The translations under genes were made by a program, and so were the position numbers. From the NCBI GenBank assembly GCA_026004015.1, contig BPIH01000004.1, positions 1 through 64,000 on the forward strand: a DNA stretch of 64,000 nucleotides, given 5' to 3'. The first letter of the stretch is position 1; each line of letters starts with the position of its first letter. Of this stretch, positions 9,779 through 17,348 are shown piece after piece. The notes beneath the pieces were generated by a model that was not told where the DNA came from, did not search any database, and saw only the letters and a list, made by a program, of their open reading frames with translations. The DNA is from Chloroflexota bacterium (GTDB lineage: Bacteria > Chloroflexota > Limnocylindria > Limnocylindrales > CSP1-4).

Positions 9779-9827
9779 GGGGCCCGGATTGCTCGGACGA
9801 GCGCCGTCCGACGCAAGACCGGGCCCC
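9779..9827 (+). terminator. Long hairpin after flgE, probable transcription terminator
   Basis: GGGGCCCGG (9779-9787) pairs with CCGGGCCCC (9819-9827). Inside it TCGGAC pairs with GTCCGA around GAGCGCC, and TTGC can pair with GCAA. No T-run follows, so it would be a non-classical terminator or 3'-end stabiliser. It sits 13 bases after the flgE stop and before the next gene on the same strand, at the natural end of the flagellar run. Confidence 0.5.
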
Positions 9828-9877
9828 ACCTTCGTGGTCCTCCCGTCCCGGCCGCACCGTCAACGAAGGAGCCCCCG

Positions 9878-11074
9878 ATGACTCGCCGCCAAACGCCTGC
9901 CAGCCCCAAGCGCCGCCTTGGGTCGCCGCCCCGGCGGCGACCCTGGATCCGGTGCGCCGTTCGTGGTCTGTCCGGGGCCTGGCTCGCTGCCCTCCTCCTC
10001 GCCGGCCCGGTGCTCGGGCCGGATCGTGCGTCGGCGAACGGTGCCGGCGACCTCTATGTCGCCACCCGCTCCGGCGTTGCCGAGGTGCTCGTCGCCGGCG
10101 GCGAAGTCCTGGCCACAATTCCCCTCGGCGACGCCCCCCGAGCCCTGGCCTTCCGTCCGGACGGGACGACGCTCTACGCTTCGACGGGCGGCCGGGCCGT
10201 GGTTCCCATCGACATCGAGGCGCTCGAAACGACCGCGCCGGTCGCGCTGCCCGGTCTGGTCGCTACGCTGGCGCACCCGAGCGGCGCCTCGCTCGTCGTC
10301 GCCCTCGCCGCCGATCGGCGCCTCGCCCTCGTCGACCCGGCTGCAACGACCGTGCGCCGGCTCGAGGTGGATCTCCCGGGTTCGCCGGATCTCCTCGCTG
10401 CGGATCGACGCCACGACCTCGTCCTCGCCGCCGAGAGCGGCAAGTCGTGGCTGGCCCTCCTCGCCGGCGAAACCAAGCCGGTCACGAGGAGCCTCGCCGG
10501 TCGGGTCACCGCCATCTCGGTCTCCCCCGACGGCGATCTGCTCGTCGCGACCCGAGCACCGGCGAGAATCGAGCGGCTCGCCCCCACTGACCTCGGAAGC
10601 GAATGGTCGGTGGACCTGCCGGCCGCCCCCGACGCCGTCGTCGCCCTCGAGGACGGGGTCGTCGTCGCCGGCGGGCGGTCCCTCTGGCTGGTTGATCGGG
10701 CCGGGGCGCGGCTCTGGCGGTCGCTCGATGCCCCGGTCGTCGCCCTCGCCGCAAGCGACGACGGAAGCGTGCTCTACGCAGCGACGAGCTCGGGGGTCGA
10801 GGCGCTCACCGCCGACGGCGCCCGCTCGGTCCGGATCCCCGTCGACGTCGCCGACGGGTCGAGCGTCCTCGCCCCCGTCCCGCGCCGGCCGTCCCTCGGC
10901 GGTGTCGGTGGGCACGGCTCGAGTCCCACCGGCGGTCGCGTGCCGGCGACGAACACGCTCGCACCAGCCATCGCGTCGGAGCCGGGCCTCGGTCCCGCCA
11001 TCGCCGTCGCCCTCGTCGTCCTCGTGCTTGGGCTCGTCATCGCTCGCCGGGCCGTTGGTCCGGCTGGCTCTTAG
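9878..11074 (+). CDS. Membrane-anchored beta-propeller (YVTN-like) protein
   Basis: A 398-residue exported protein of unknown role. After a basic N-terminus, GAWLAALLLAGPVLGPDRASA is a signal segment. The body consists of repeated propeller blades with YVTN-type strands such as APRALAFRPDGTTLYAS, VTAISVSPDGDLLVAT and VVALAASDDGSVLYAAT, roughly seven in residues 55-310. A Pro/Gly linker and a C-terminal membrane helix (GPAIAVALVVLVLGLVIARR) anchor it. The face is therefore extracytoplasmic. ATG 9878 follows AAGGAG. It is separated from flgE by the hairpin and so is probably its own unit. No catalytic motif is seen; a binding or scaffolding role is only a guess. Confidence 0.7.
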   Translation: MTRRQTPASPKRRLGSPPRRRPWIRCAVRGLSGAWLAALLLAGPVLGPDRASANGAGDLYVATRSGVAEVLVAGGEVLATIPLGDAPRALAFRPDGTTLYASTGGRAVVPIDIEALETTAPVALPGLVATLAHPSGASLVVALAADRRLALVDPAATTVRRLEVDLPGSPDLLAADRRHDLVLAAESGKSWLALLAGETKPVTRSLAGRVTAISVSPDGDLLVATRAPARIERLAPTDLGSEWSVDLPAAPDAVVALEDGVVVAGGRSLWLVDRAGARLWRSLDAPVVALAASDDGSVLYAATSSGVEALTADGARSVRIPVDVADGSSVLAPVPRRPSLGGVGGHGSSPTGGRVPATNTLAPAIASEPGLGPAIAVALVVLVLGLVIARRAVGPAGS

Positions 11075-11589
11075 CCGGAGCGCCGGCCGACGCCGCCGAG
11101 CCCAGATCGAAGACCGAGAGGAGTTCGGCGATGTCGGGTCGGAGCGCCTCGACCTGGGCGCGGACCGCCTCCGGGTCGAGCTCCAGGGCGACGAGGGTGG
11201 CCGTCGACCGCTCGGTCGTCAGCTCGGGCGAGGCCCTCGAGGCGGTGAACCGGTCGCGAACGAGCCAGGCGGCCGCGGGCACGAGCCATAGGCTGCCGAG
11301 TTCGCCAGTCGATCGTCAGTCGCTCGGCGATTTCCCGGGTGCCGAGCCCGGCGGCGAGGAGCCGAAGCACCTCGAACTCGCGGCGTGAGAGCGGCTGGGG
11401 AACGGGTGGCACCCCCGCCGGCGGGATCGCCGTCCGGAGATGTCGCCCGGCTCGAGCCGGGAGGGTGCCGACCGGGCCGGGATCTCCGACCGGACGGAGG
11501 AGGTGGACGAGGTACGTCGGCGCCCCGGTTTCGTGGGAGCAACTCGATCGCGCGGGCTGACGGGCGGTGGGCCGCCGACCCGCTCCCAA
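11037..11589 (-). pseudogene. LuxR-type regulator fragment joined to an unidentified C-terminus
   Basis: On the minus strand the 11589 end encodes TYLVHLLRPVGDPG, similar to the linker of PAS-LuxR regulators, then PLSRREFEVLRLLAAGLGTR and EIAERLTID, the first two helices of a LuxR/FixJ HTH domain. The expected recognition helix (S-T-V-x-x-H) is missing: the frame runs into Arg-rich sequence. Another frame opens with LGSLWLVPAAAWLVRDRF and an acidic helical tail ending in SVFDLGSAASAGAP, stop at 11037. The DNA-binding domain is thus cut and cannot work as read. It looks like a remnant, or a gene with an internal deletion or indel. It overlaps the propeller gene end by about 38 bases. Confidence 0.4.
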
Positions 11590-11596
11590 ACGAGAA

Positions 11597-11618
11597 CGGC
11601 CCGCCGGAGGGCGGGCCG
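11597..11618 (-). terminator. Rho-independent terminator of ssrA
   Basis: A perfect 9-bp stem, CGGCCCGCC (11597-11605) with GGCGGGCCG (11610-11618), lies 16 bases beyond the tmRNA 3' end on the minus strand. On that strand it is followed by TTCTCGTTT, a T-enriched tract. This position and shape fit an intrinsic terminator for ssrA. Confidence 0.65.
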
Positions 11619-11633
11619 CCGCGATGATGCCGA

Positions 11634-12010
11634 TGGTGGAGATGGGGGAGAGTCGAACTCCCCGTCCAGAGCCCTTCGCCAGGGACCAGCTACGAGCGTG
11701 TCCGGTGGTTTGTCGTCGATCGGTCGGCCGGCCACCGGCAGCCTGCCGGCCGATCCAGCCACGTGTCCCGAAACTGGGCTTGGCTCCGGCCCACGCGGCG
11801 CTCGGCCGGGCTGCAGCCCCGCTTCATGACGCTTCCACGACCCGCGGGGCGGAGGTCGCTTCCACGCTCACCTAGGCGGCCTTAGGCCGCGAGGGCGAGA
11901 GCAGACTGGCGGTTGCCAGTTACTTCGATTTGCCGCCTGTTTTCCGAGGCCTGACGGCACCTCGGCTCGCGTTCCCTGACAGCCAGACCCTGTCGAGACC
12001 ACGCATCCCC
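11634..12010 (-). ncRNA. ssrA: Transfer-messenger RNA (tmRNA)
   Basis: tmRNA rescues stalled ribosomes with SmpB by acting first as alanyl-tRNA, then as mRNA. On the minus strand the 5' end GGGGATG (12010 downward) pairs with CATCTCC just before ACCA at 11634, forming the acceptor stem with an encoded CCA. The T-arm with GTTCGACTC is at 11645-11665. The tag frame, about 11891-11926, reads GNRQSALALAA then TAA; GGC would be the resume codon, preceded by TAACT as in other tmRNAs. The tag ends in ALAA, the usual ClpXP degron. Length of 377 nt is normal. smpB lies about 100 bases upstream on the same strand. Confidence 0.93.
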
Positions 12011-12042
12011 AGGGTCGAACGCCAGTACGGGCGTTCCAGGCC

Positions 12043-12071
12043 ATTCTAGCCGATCGGCCTCGGCCGGCCAA
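12043..12071 (-). promoter_or_regulatory. Sigma-70-type promoter of ssrA
   Basis: On the minus strand TTGGCC (12071-12066) is followed after exactly 17 bases by TAGAAT (12048-12043). Transcription would start near 12036, about 26 bases ahead of the mature tmRNA 5' end, leaving a short leader for RNase P to remove. Confidence 0.6.
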
Positions 12072-12106
12072 GGCCCTCGTGTCGGGCTCGCGACGGGCGC
12101 CCTGCC

Positions 12107-12637
12107 TCAGCCGCGGCGCGCCTCGGCGAGCTCGCGTTCGATCTCCCGCCGGGCGTCCCGCTCGGCGATCGCCCGCCGCCGGTCGTGCTGGCGGCGGCCC
12201 CGGGCGAGGCCGAGCTCGACCTTCGCCAGGCCCCGCTCGGTCAGGTAGAGGCGGAGGGGGACGAGGGTCAGTCCCTTCGTCGCCGTCCGGCCGAGGAGGG
12301 CGTCGATCTGGGCTCGGTGGAGGAGGAGCTTCCGGTCACGCTTCGGCTCGTGGGCGAAGCGAGCGGCGCCGGGCCAGGGCCCGATGTGGGCGCCGACGAG
12401 CCACGCCTCGCCGCGCTCGATCCGGGCGTAGGCGTCGGCGAGGTTGACCCGCCCCGCCCGGATCGACTTGATCTCGCTCCCGGTGAGGACGAGGCCGGCC
12501 TCGACGGTGTCCTCGATGTCGTAGTCGTGGCGGGCCTTCCGGTTGACGGCGATCGTCTGCGACGTCGGGCCCCTTCCGGCTGCGGTCGGCCGTTGTCCCG
12601 TCGGTGGGGAGGGTCTCGAGCGTGGCGTCTTCGTCAT
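12107..12637 (-). CDS. smpB: SsrA-binding protein SmpB
   Basis: SmpB binds tmRNA and places it in the ribosomal A site. The 176-residue protein has the full family pattern: IAVNRKARHDYDIEDTVEAG, LVLTGSEIKSIRAGRVNLAD near residues 50-70, YARIERGEAWLVGAHI, HEPKRDRKLLLH, and KGLTLVPLRLYLTERGLAKV near residue 120. It ends in a basic tail rich in Arg that inserts into the decoding site in known SmpBs. The roughly 30 residues before IAVNRKA exceed the usual N-terminus, so a start further in is possible, but ATG 12637 is the only Met. It is adjacent to ssrA, a common arrangement. Confidence 0.95.
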   Translation of the reverse strand: MTKTPRSRPSPPTGQRPTAAGRGPTSQTIAVNRKARHDYDIEDTVEAGLVLTGSEIKSIRAGRVNLADAYARIERGEAWLVGAHIGPWPGAARFAHEPKRDRKLLLHRAQIDALLGRTATKGLTLVPLRLYLTERGLAKVELGLARGRRQHDRRRAIAERDARREIERELAEARRG

Positions 12638-12678
12638 CGGCTCGGGCAGCGACCGGGGTGCCCATCGCCCGGACGCAC

Positions 12679-12708
12679 GAACGCCGGCCCGCTGAGGGAC
12701 CGGCGTTC
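12679..12708 (-). terminator. Hairpin between the 16-codon ORF and smpB (terminator or attenuator)
   Basis: GAACGCCGGCCC (12679-12690) pairs with GGGACCGGCGTTC (12696-12708), a 12-bp stem with one bulge and a GCTGA loop. It lies 28 bases beyond the stop of the tiny ORF and about 40 bases ahead of the smpB start on the same strand. No T-run follows. The position suits an attenuator. Confidence 0.4.
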
Positions 12709-12736
12709 CTGCTCCGTTCCACCCGCAGGGCGTCGC

Positions 12737-12787
12737 CTAGGCGTCGATCTCCTGCGAGGTGGTGCGGCGACTCGGACAATCGGTCAC
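12737..12787 (-). CDS. Possible 16-residue peptide or leader ORF with ideal RBS
   Basis: On the minus strand a GTG at 12787 starts MTDCPSRRTTSQEIDA, stop TAG. Nine bases upstream lies AAAGGAGGTGAT (12804-12793), a nearly perfect match to the anti-Shine-Dalgarno sequence and stronger than that of most genes here. A plausible promoter sits just upstream and a hairpin follows. Function is unknown: it could be a leader peptide controlling smpB, a small stand-alone peptide, or chance. An overlapping ATG at 12797 opens a longer Arg-rich frame that looks like a shadow of smpB. Confidence 0.4.
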   Translation of the reverse strand: MTDCPSRRTTSQEIDA

Positions 12788-12792
12788 TGCAC

Positions 12793-12844
12793 ATCACCTC
12801 CTTTCGTTCGAGCGAACCGTACTCGATCGGCGCCGAATGCGCAA
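12793..12844 (-). promoter_or_regulatory. Promoter and strong RBS in front of the 16-codon ORF
   Basis: TTGCGC (12844-12839) and TACGGT (12821-12816) are separated by exactly 17 bases on the minus strand. The AAAGGAGGTGAT ribosome-binding site follows at 12804-12793. Transcription would start near 12809, giving a very short leader. Confidence 0.4.
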
Positions 12845-12980
12845 GCCGCCCGCCCTGCCGTGGCCGCCCATGGTCGCCCGCCCCGCCGGCCGCTCCGGGG
12901 CCGCCCTTCCTCCGCGACCGCCCACCGAGGACCTCCGTCGCCGGGCGCCCACCCCGCCGCCGGCGGGCCGGGGACGCCCG

Positions 12981-14381
12981 CTACGCCGCCCGCCGCAGGA
13001 ACGACGACTGCGACGTCGCGTCGCCGAGCAGCTCGAGGGCCTTGTCGAGGGTCGGGTCGTCGGTGGGGCTTGAGGGTGTCGCCTCCACGACGACGTCCGG
13101 CCGGAGCCCCGTGCCGTGGATCCAGCGCTTGTTCGGCGTCAGCCACTTGGCGACGGTGAGGCGGAAGCCGCCGGCGTCGTCGGAGAGGAGCGACCACTGC
13201 TGGACGGTGCCCTTGCCGAAGGTCTGCTGGCCGACGAGGGTCGCCCGGCCCGTGTCCTGGAGGGCGCCGGCGAGGATCTCGCCGGCCGAGGCCGTCCCCC
13301 GGTCGACGAGGGCGATGACCCGGATCGAAGGGTCGGTCGCCAGGCCGCCCGGCTTGGCCTCGGTGGCGATCTGATTGCCGCGGGCGTCCTCCTGCCAGAA
13401 GATGGGCCCCGAGGCGATGAGCTCGCTGGCGATGTCCCGCGCCGCGGTCGTGTAGCCGCCCGGGTTGCCCCGAAGGTCGAGGACGAGCTTCTTCACCCCG
13501 ACCCCCACGAACCGCTCCAGGGCGGCGTGGAACTGCTCGGCGCTGTTGCTCGAGAAGGCGGAGAGGCGGATGTAGCCGACGGTCCCACCGGCCAGCTCGC
13601 GGACGATGACCTCGCGCTGGACGATGACGTCGCGGACGATGGCGATGTCGCGCCGCTCGCCGCCCCGCTCGATGGTGAGGACGACCTCGGTCCCCTTCTT
13701 GCCGCGGATCCGGTCGCGAGCCTCGTCGATGGTCAGGCCGTCGACGGTCCGGCCGTCGACGGCGACCACGACGTCGCCCGGCAGGAGCCCCGCCTTCTCG
13801 GCCGGGGAGTCGGCGAGGGGCGCCACGATGACGAGTCGACAGTCGGGGCCGAGGGCGACGCAGCTGCTCGTCTGGCCGGCCGAATCGATCGTCCCGATCT
13901 CCGCCCCGATCCCCTCGAACTGACCGGACAGATCCTGGAGGCTCCGCTGGTACTCCTCGGAGGTGAGATACGAGGAGTACGGGTCGCCGAGGGCCTCGAA
14001 CATGCCCTTGATCGCCCCCTCGACGAGCTTCTTGCGGTCGACCTCGCCGCCGGCGTACTGCTCGGTGACGGCCCGGTACGCCTCCCAGAAGGGGGCGAAG
14101 AGCTCCTCCTCGGGCGGCGTGCCGGGGGTCGTCGCCAGCTGGCGACCGAGGGAGAAGCCCGAGAGGAAGAGGGCGGCCCCGGCGAGGATGGCGACGACGA
14201 CGACGGCAAGGACGAGGAATGGTCCCGACGATCTGAGAGGGGTCGGTGGCTGCTGGAAGCCGCCGGTCCCGATCCCCGGCGGGGTCGGCCCGCTGCTCGG
14301 GGCGTCGGTTGGCGGCGCCGTCGGCGGCGGGTTCGCCTCGCTCGCGGGCGGGGCGGGCTCGGGGGGCTGGAAGGCTGTCAT
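12981..14381 (-). CDS. C-terminal processing peptidase, S41 family (CtpA-like)
   Basis: A 466-residue membrane-anchored serine protease. Layout: Pro/Thr-rich cytoplasmic N-terminus (1-50), membrane helix FLVLAVVVVAILAGAALFLS (55-74), an S41 N-terminal helical region, a PDZ domain (about 150-250, with GLLPGDVVVAVDGRTVDGL) and the S41 catalytic core. The catalytic Ser is in DRGTASAGEILAGALQD and the general-base Lys in GQQTFGKGTVQQ. Such enzymes trim C-termini of exported proteins and wall hydrolase regulators. The gene shares strand and order with ftsX and ftsE upstream (175-base gap), as in many Gram-positives where ctpA follows ftsEX. Confidence 0.93.
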   Translation of the reverse strand: MTAFQPPEPAPPASEANPPPTAPPTDAPSSGPTPPGIGTGGFQQPPTPLRSSGPFLVLAVVVVAILAGAALFLSGFSLGRQLATTPGTPPEEELFAPFWEAYRAVTEQYAGGEVDRKKLVEGAIKGMFEALGDPYSSYLTSEEYQRSLQDLSGQFEGIGAEIGTIDSAGQTSSCVALGPDCRLVIVAPLADSPAEKAGLLPGDVVVAVDGRTVDGLTIDEARDRIRGKKGTEVVLTIERGGERRDIAIVRDVIVQREVIVRELAGGTVGYIRLSAFSSNSAEQFHAALERFVGVGVKKLVLDLRGNPGGYTTAARDIASELIASGPIFWQEDARGNQIATEAKPGGLATDPSIRVIALVDRGTASAGEILAGALQDTGRATLVGQQTFGKGTVQQWSLLSDDAGGFRLTVAKWLTPNKRWIHGTGLRPDVVVEATPSSPTDDPTLDKALELLGDATSQSSFLRRAA

Positions 14382-14555
14382 CGTCTCACACCACTGGCGC
14401 TCGGGAGCGGGGCCGCGTCGGGACGCGCGGTCGTTCTTCGTTCGATCCTACGCCGATCGGGCGGAGTGTGGATCCGGCGGGCCGCCGGACCCGGTGGCCG
14501 GGCTCCCGAGGGTGAGTCTGGAGCCCTCACCTCGGCGGTCGGAGCCCGTCCGAGG

Positions 14556-15476
14556 TCAGCGGAGGAGGTACGTCCGGACCGAGATCCAGGAGCCGACGGT
14601 TCCCAGCCCGAGCCCGGCGGCGAGGACGACGATGGCCACGTCCCGGGCGAGGCTGCCGAGCTGGAGCGGGAGGATGCGGAAGAAGTCGAACAGGAAGCGG
14701 CCGATGGGCTCGGCGGCGAGGCCGAGGAGCCCGAGGGTGACGAGGGAGCCGAGGAGGCCGACGAAGGCGCCCTCGAAGACGAAAGGCCAGCGGATGAAGG
14801 CGTCGGAGGCGCCGACGAGGCGCATGATCTCGATCTCGTCGGCTCGGGCGAGGACCGCGAGGCGAATGGTGTTGACGACGATGAAGAGGACGATGAGCCC
14901 GACGACGACGAGCACGACCGCCCCGGCCATCCGGAGGATGTTCGTGACCGTCAGGACCCGGTCGACGAGGTTCTCGATGTCGATGACCGATTCGACGATC
15001 CGCTCGTTCCGGAGCCGATCGGTGATCTCACCCGCCACCCGCGGATCGGCGAGCTTCACCTCGAGGCTCGCCCGGAGCGGGTTCTCGTCGAGGTAGCGGG
15101 TCAGATCCTCCTCGCCCTGGGCGGCGAGGCGCTCGCGGAAGCGGGCGAGGGCCTCCTCCTTCGAGACGTAGTCGACGGAGCGGACCCCTGGCTCGGCCAG
15201 GAGCCGGCGCCGGAGGGCATCGATCTCGGCCGCCGGGGCGTCGTCGCGGAGGTCGGCAACGACCTCGACCTTCTGCTCGACGAACTCGAGGCCGGCCAGA
15301 AGCCCGGCCTGGAGGATCCAGAAGCCGGCCAGCAGGACGAGCATGAGGGTCATCGTCGCCGTGGCGGCGAGGCTCATGAGGGCGTTCCGCCAGAAGCCCT
15401 GCCAGGCTCGACGGAGGCTGAAGGCGAGAAACCGGAGCACGACCGTCGACCGTTCAGTCGTCGTGGTGGTAGGCAC
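14556..15476 (-). CDS. ftsX: Cell-division ABC transporter permease FtsX
   Basis: FtsX is the membrane partner of FtsE; the complex activates peptidoglycan hydrolases at division. The 306-residue protein has the typical topology: a first membrane helix (about 35-57, [18 protein letters not shown]), an extracytoplasmic loop with the family pattern [20 protein letters not shown] and [12 protein letters not shown], then three helices at the C-terminus including [16 protein letters not shown] followed by [20 protein letters not shown], the FtsX signature. The GTG at 15476 overlaps the ftsE stop; a second GTG at 15440 is also possible, and neither has a clear RBS. Confidence 0.93.
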   Translation of the reverse strand: MPTTTTTERSTVVLRFLAFSLRRAWQGFWRNALMSLAATATMTLMLVLLAGFWILQAGLLAGLEFVEQKVEVVADLRDDAPAAEIDALRRRLLAEPGVRSVDYVSKEEALARFRERLAAQGEEDLTRYLDENPLRASLEVKLADPRVAGEITDRLRNERIVESVIDIENLVDRVLTVTNILRMAGAVVLVVVGLIVLFIVVNTIRLAVLARADEIEIMRLVGASDAFIRWPFVFEGAFVGLLGSLVTLGLLGLAAEPIGRFLFDFFRILPLQLGSLARDVAIVVLAAGLGLGTVGSWISVRTYLLR

Positions 15477-16233
15477 CCCGGGGCTCGTCGCGGACGATCC
15501 GCCCTTCCTCGAGGGCGACGACCCGCCGCCGGAGGGCCGTCACGACCTCGGCGTTGTGGGTCGCCATGAGGACCGTCACCCCGAGCTCGTTGATCCGGAG
15601 CAGGAGCTGGATGATCTCCCAGGCGATGAGCGGGTCGAGGTTGCCAGTCGGCTCGTCGGCGATGATGAGGCGCGGATCGTGGACGAGGGCTCGAGCGATG
15701 GCCGTCCGCTGCTGCTCGCCGCCGGACAGCTGGCTCGGCAGCTGGTCCGCCTGGTTCGTCAGGCCGACGAGGGCGAGGACCCGGTCGACGGCCGGCCGGA
15801 TCCGGCGTCCCGGGGTTCCCGTCACCTCGAGGGCGAAGGCGACGTTCTCGCGGACCGTCTTGCGCGGCAGGAGCTTGAAGTCCTGGAAGACGATTCCGAT
15901 CCGCCGGCGCAGCTTCGGGACCTCGCGGCGGGGGAGGCGGGCGACGTCGAGGCCGTCGACGAAGACGCTGCCGTGGCTCGGCAGCTCGTCGCGGATGAGG
16001 AGCTTGATGAGCGTGCTCTTGCCCGCCCCCGACGGGCCGACGAGGAAGACGAAGTCGCCCTCGGGGATCGCCAGGTCGACGTCGCGGAGGGCAGTCCGTC
16101 CGTTCGGGTACGTCTTCGTGACGTCGTGGAGCCGGACGACGGCCCGTGGCTCGCCGGGCAGGGGTAGGGGGCGCCCGAGGAGGCGATCCTTCAGGGAGCG
16201 TACGCCGCTCCCGGGGCTGATGGTCATCGTCAT
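15454..16233 (-). CDS. ftsE: Cell-division ATP-binding protein FtsE
   Basis: FtsE is the ABC ATPase of the FtsEX complex. From ATG 16233 the protein has 259 residues with Walker [11 protein letters not shown]-loop [13 protein letters not shown] (the LLP segment is typical of FtsE), signature LSGGEQQR, Walker [13 protein letters not shown] and H-loop MATHNAE. The first 35 residues of the longer open frame are Arg-rich and not family-like, so 16233, preceded by GGAG, is preferred. The stop lies inside ftsX, so the two are translationally coupled. A probable promoter lies about 90 bases upstream. Confidence 0.95.
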   Translation of the reverse strand: MTMTISPGSGVRSLKDRLLGRPLPLPGEPRAVVRLHDVTKTYPNGRTALRDVDLAIPEGDFVFLVGPSGAGKSTLIKLLIRDELPSHGSVFVDGLDVARLPRREVPKLRRRIGIVFQDFKLLPRKTVRENVAFALEVTGTPGRRIRPAVDRVLALVGLTNQADQLPSQLSGGEQQRTAIARALVHDPRLIIADEPTGNLDPLIAWEIIQLLLRINELGVTVLMATHNAEVVTALRRRVVALEEGRIVRDEPRGAYHHDD

Positions 16234-16325
16234 CGAAGGCTCCGCGGACCGAGGGGCCGGCCAGGGGTACGACCGGCAGGGCGAGCTCCGTCCACGGGCA
16301 CGGCGTCGGGAGCCACGTCCCTTGG

Positions 16326-16354
16326 AGGCTACCATCCCCGGGCGCGCGGGACAA
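16326..16354 (-). promoter_or_regulatory. Putative promoter of ftsE-ftsX
   Basis: On the minus strand TTGTCC (16354-16349) and TAGCCT (16331-16326) are separated by 17 bases. The match to consensus is only moderate, but the position, about 90 bases before the ftsE ATG in a divergent intergenic region, fits. Confidence 0.35.
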
Positions 16355-16503
16355 CGCCGCCCTCTGGATCCGCACCGGCCCGGGCGCGACCGCGAGCCGG
16401 GGTCTCCCGTCGGCGACGGCCGGGCCTACACTGTCGTCGAGCGCCCCACCGACCGGCGGCCGCAGCGGCGACGGACGCGGCGAGGGCCAGTGCGGAGGGA
16501 ACC

Positions 16504-17303
16504 GTGGAGACCCTGACGATCCAGAGCGACGAGCTCGAGGTCGTCGTGCTGCCGAGCGAGGGCGCCCGCCTCCATTGCCTCCGGGCCTTCGGCCACGACC
16601 TCCTCCGCACCCCCGCCGACCCGGCCGTCCATCGGGCCGACCCCTACTTCTGGGGCGCATACGTCATGGCTCCCTGGTGCAACCGGCTGGAGGCCGTCCC
16701 CGTTCGGGTCGGGAGCCGAACGATCGACCTGCCGGCGAACTTCCCCGATGGGTCGGCCATCCACGGCCAGCTCGTCCTGGCGCCGTGGTCGATCGAGGGC
16801 GACGGCCGACTCCGGGTCCGCGGTGGCGGGGCCGGGTGGCCGTGGCCGTACGAGGCCACCCTCGACGTCGCCGTCGCCGGCCCGCGGCTCCGCGTCGTCC
16901 TGGAGCTGACGAACAGGAGTGACGAACCGATGCCGGCCGGCCTCGGCCTCCATCCCTGGTTCGTCGAGCCCGTCCTCGTCGCCGTGAGGGCTGACCGGGT
17001 CTCCACGTGTCGACGGTCGAGCTCCGCTCGGGAGCCTACCTCCAAGTCGACGTCATTCCCGCCACCGGGGGTCCGTACTTCACGACGAACATCGAAGATG
17101 GCGTCGCCCTCGCCGACGAATCCCTCCGAGCCGAGTTCGCCGCTCGCTTCCCGGACGCCTGGGCCCGGATCGAGGCGCGCCGTCGCTTCATGGCCGAGGC
17201 GCTCGGCATCGAGCTCCACCCCGACGTCCTGCCCTTCTCGAACCTGCCCGCCTATCTGCCGCCCTTCCTCCTCCGGCCCGAGCGGGCGATGGCGCTCGCC
17301 TGA
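16504..17303 (+). pseudogene. Aldose 1-epimerase N-terminal part fused out of frame to an unrelated C-terminus
   Basis: The GTG at 16504 follows GGAGGGAACC. The first 165 residues are a clear aldose 1-epimerase/galactose mutarotase: SEGARLHCLRAFGHDLLRTP, YFWGAYVMAPWCNRLEAVPV, PDGSAIHGQLVLAPW, GAGWPWPYEATL and MPAGLGLHPWF. At about 17000 the similarity stops and the frame changes. The remaining 98 residues (YLQVDVIPATGGPYFTTNIE, DGVALADESL, LPFSNLPAYLPPFLL) do not belong to that family and recall, from memory only, the end of M24-type or uncharacterised proteins. The missing epimerase half holds its catalytic Glu. It looks like a deletion that joined two genes, or an assembly join. Confidence 0.6.
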
Positions 17304-17348
17304 TCGCGGCCGGCTCCCTGGGTCCGGCCGGCCCCTCGTGGTTCCCGG

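Noticed and set aside
12336-12797. 153-codon frame starting next to the strong RBS ahead of smpB
   Set aside because: Its ATG is only two bases from the SD core, and the sequence past codon 20 is an Arg-rich shadow of smpB; the GTG-started 16-codon ORF fits the RBS better.
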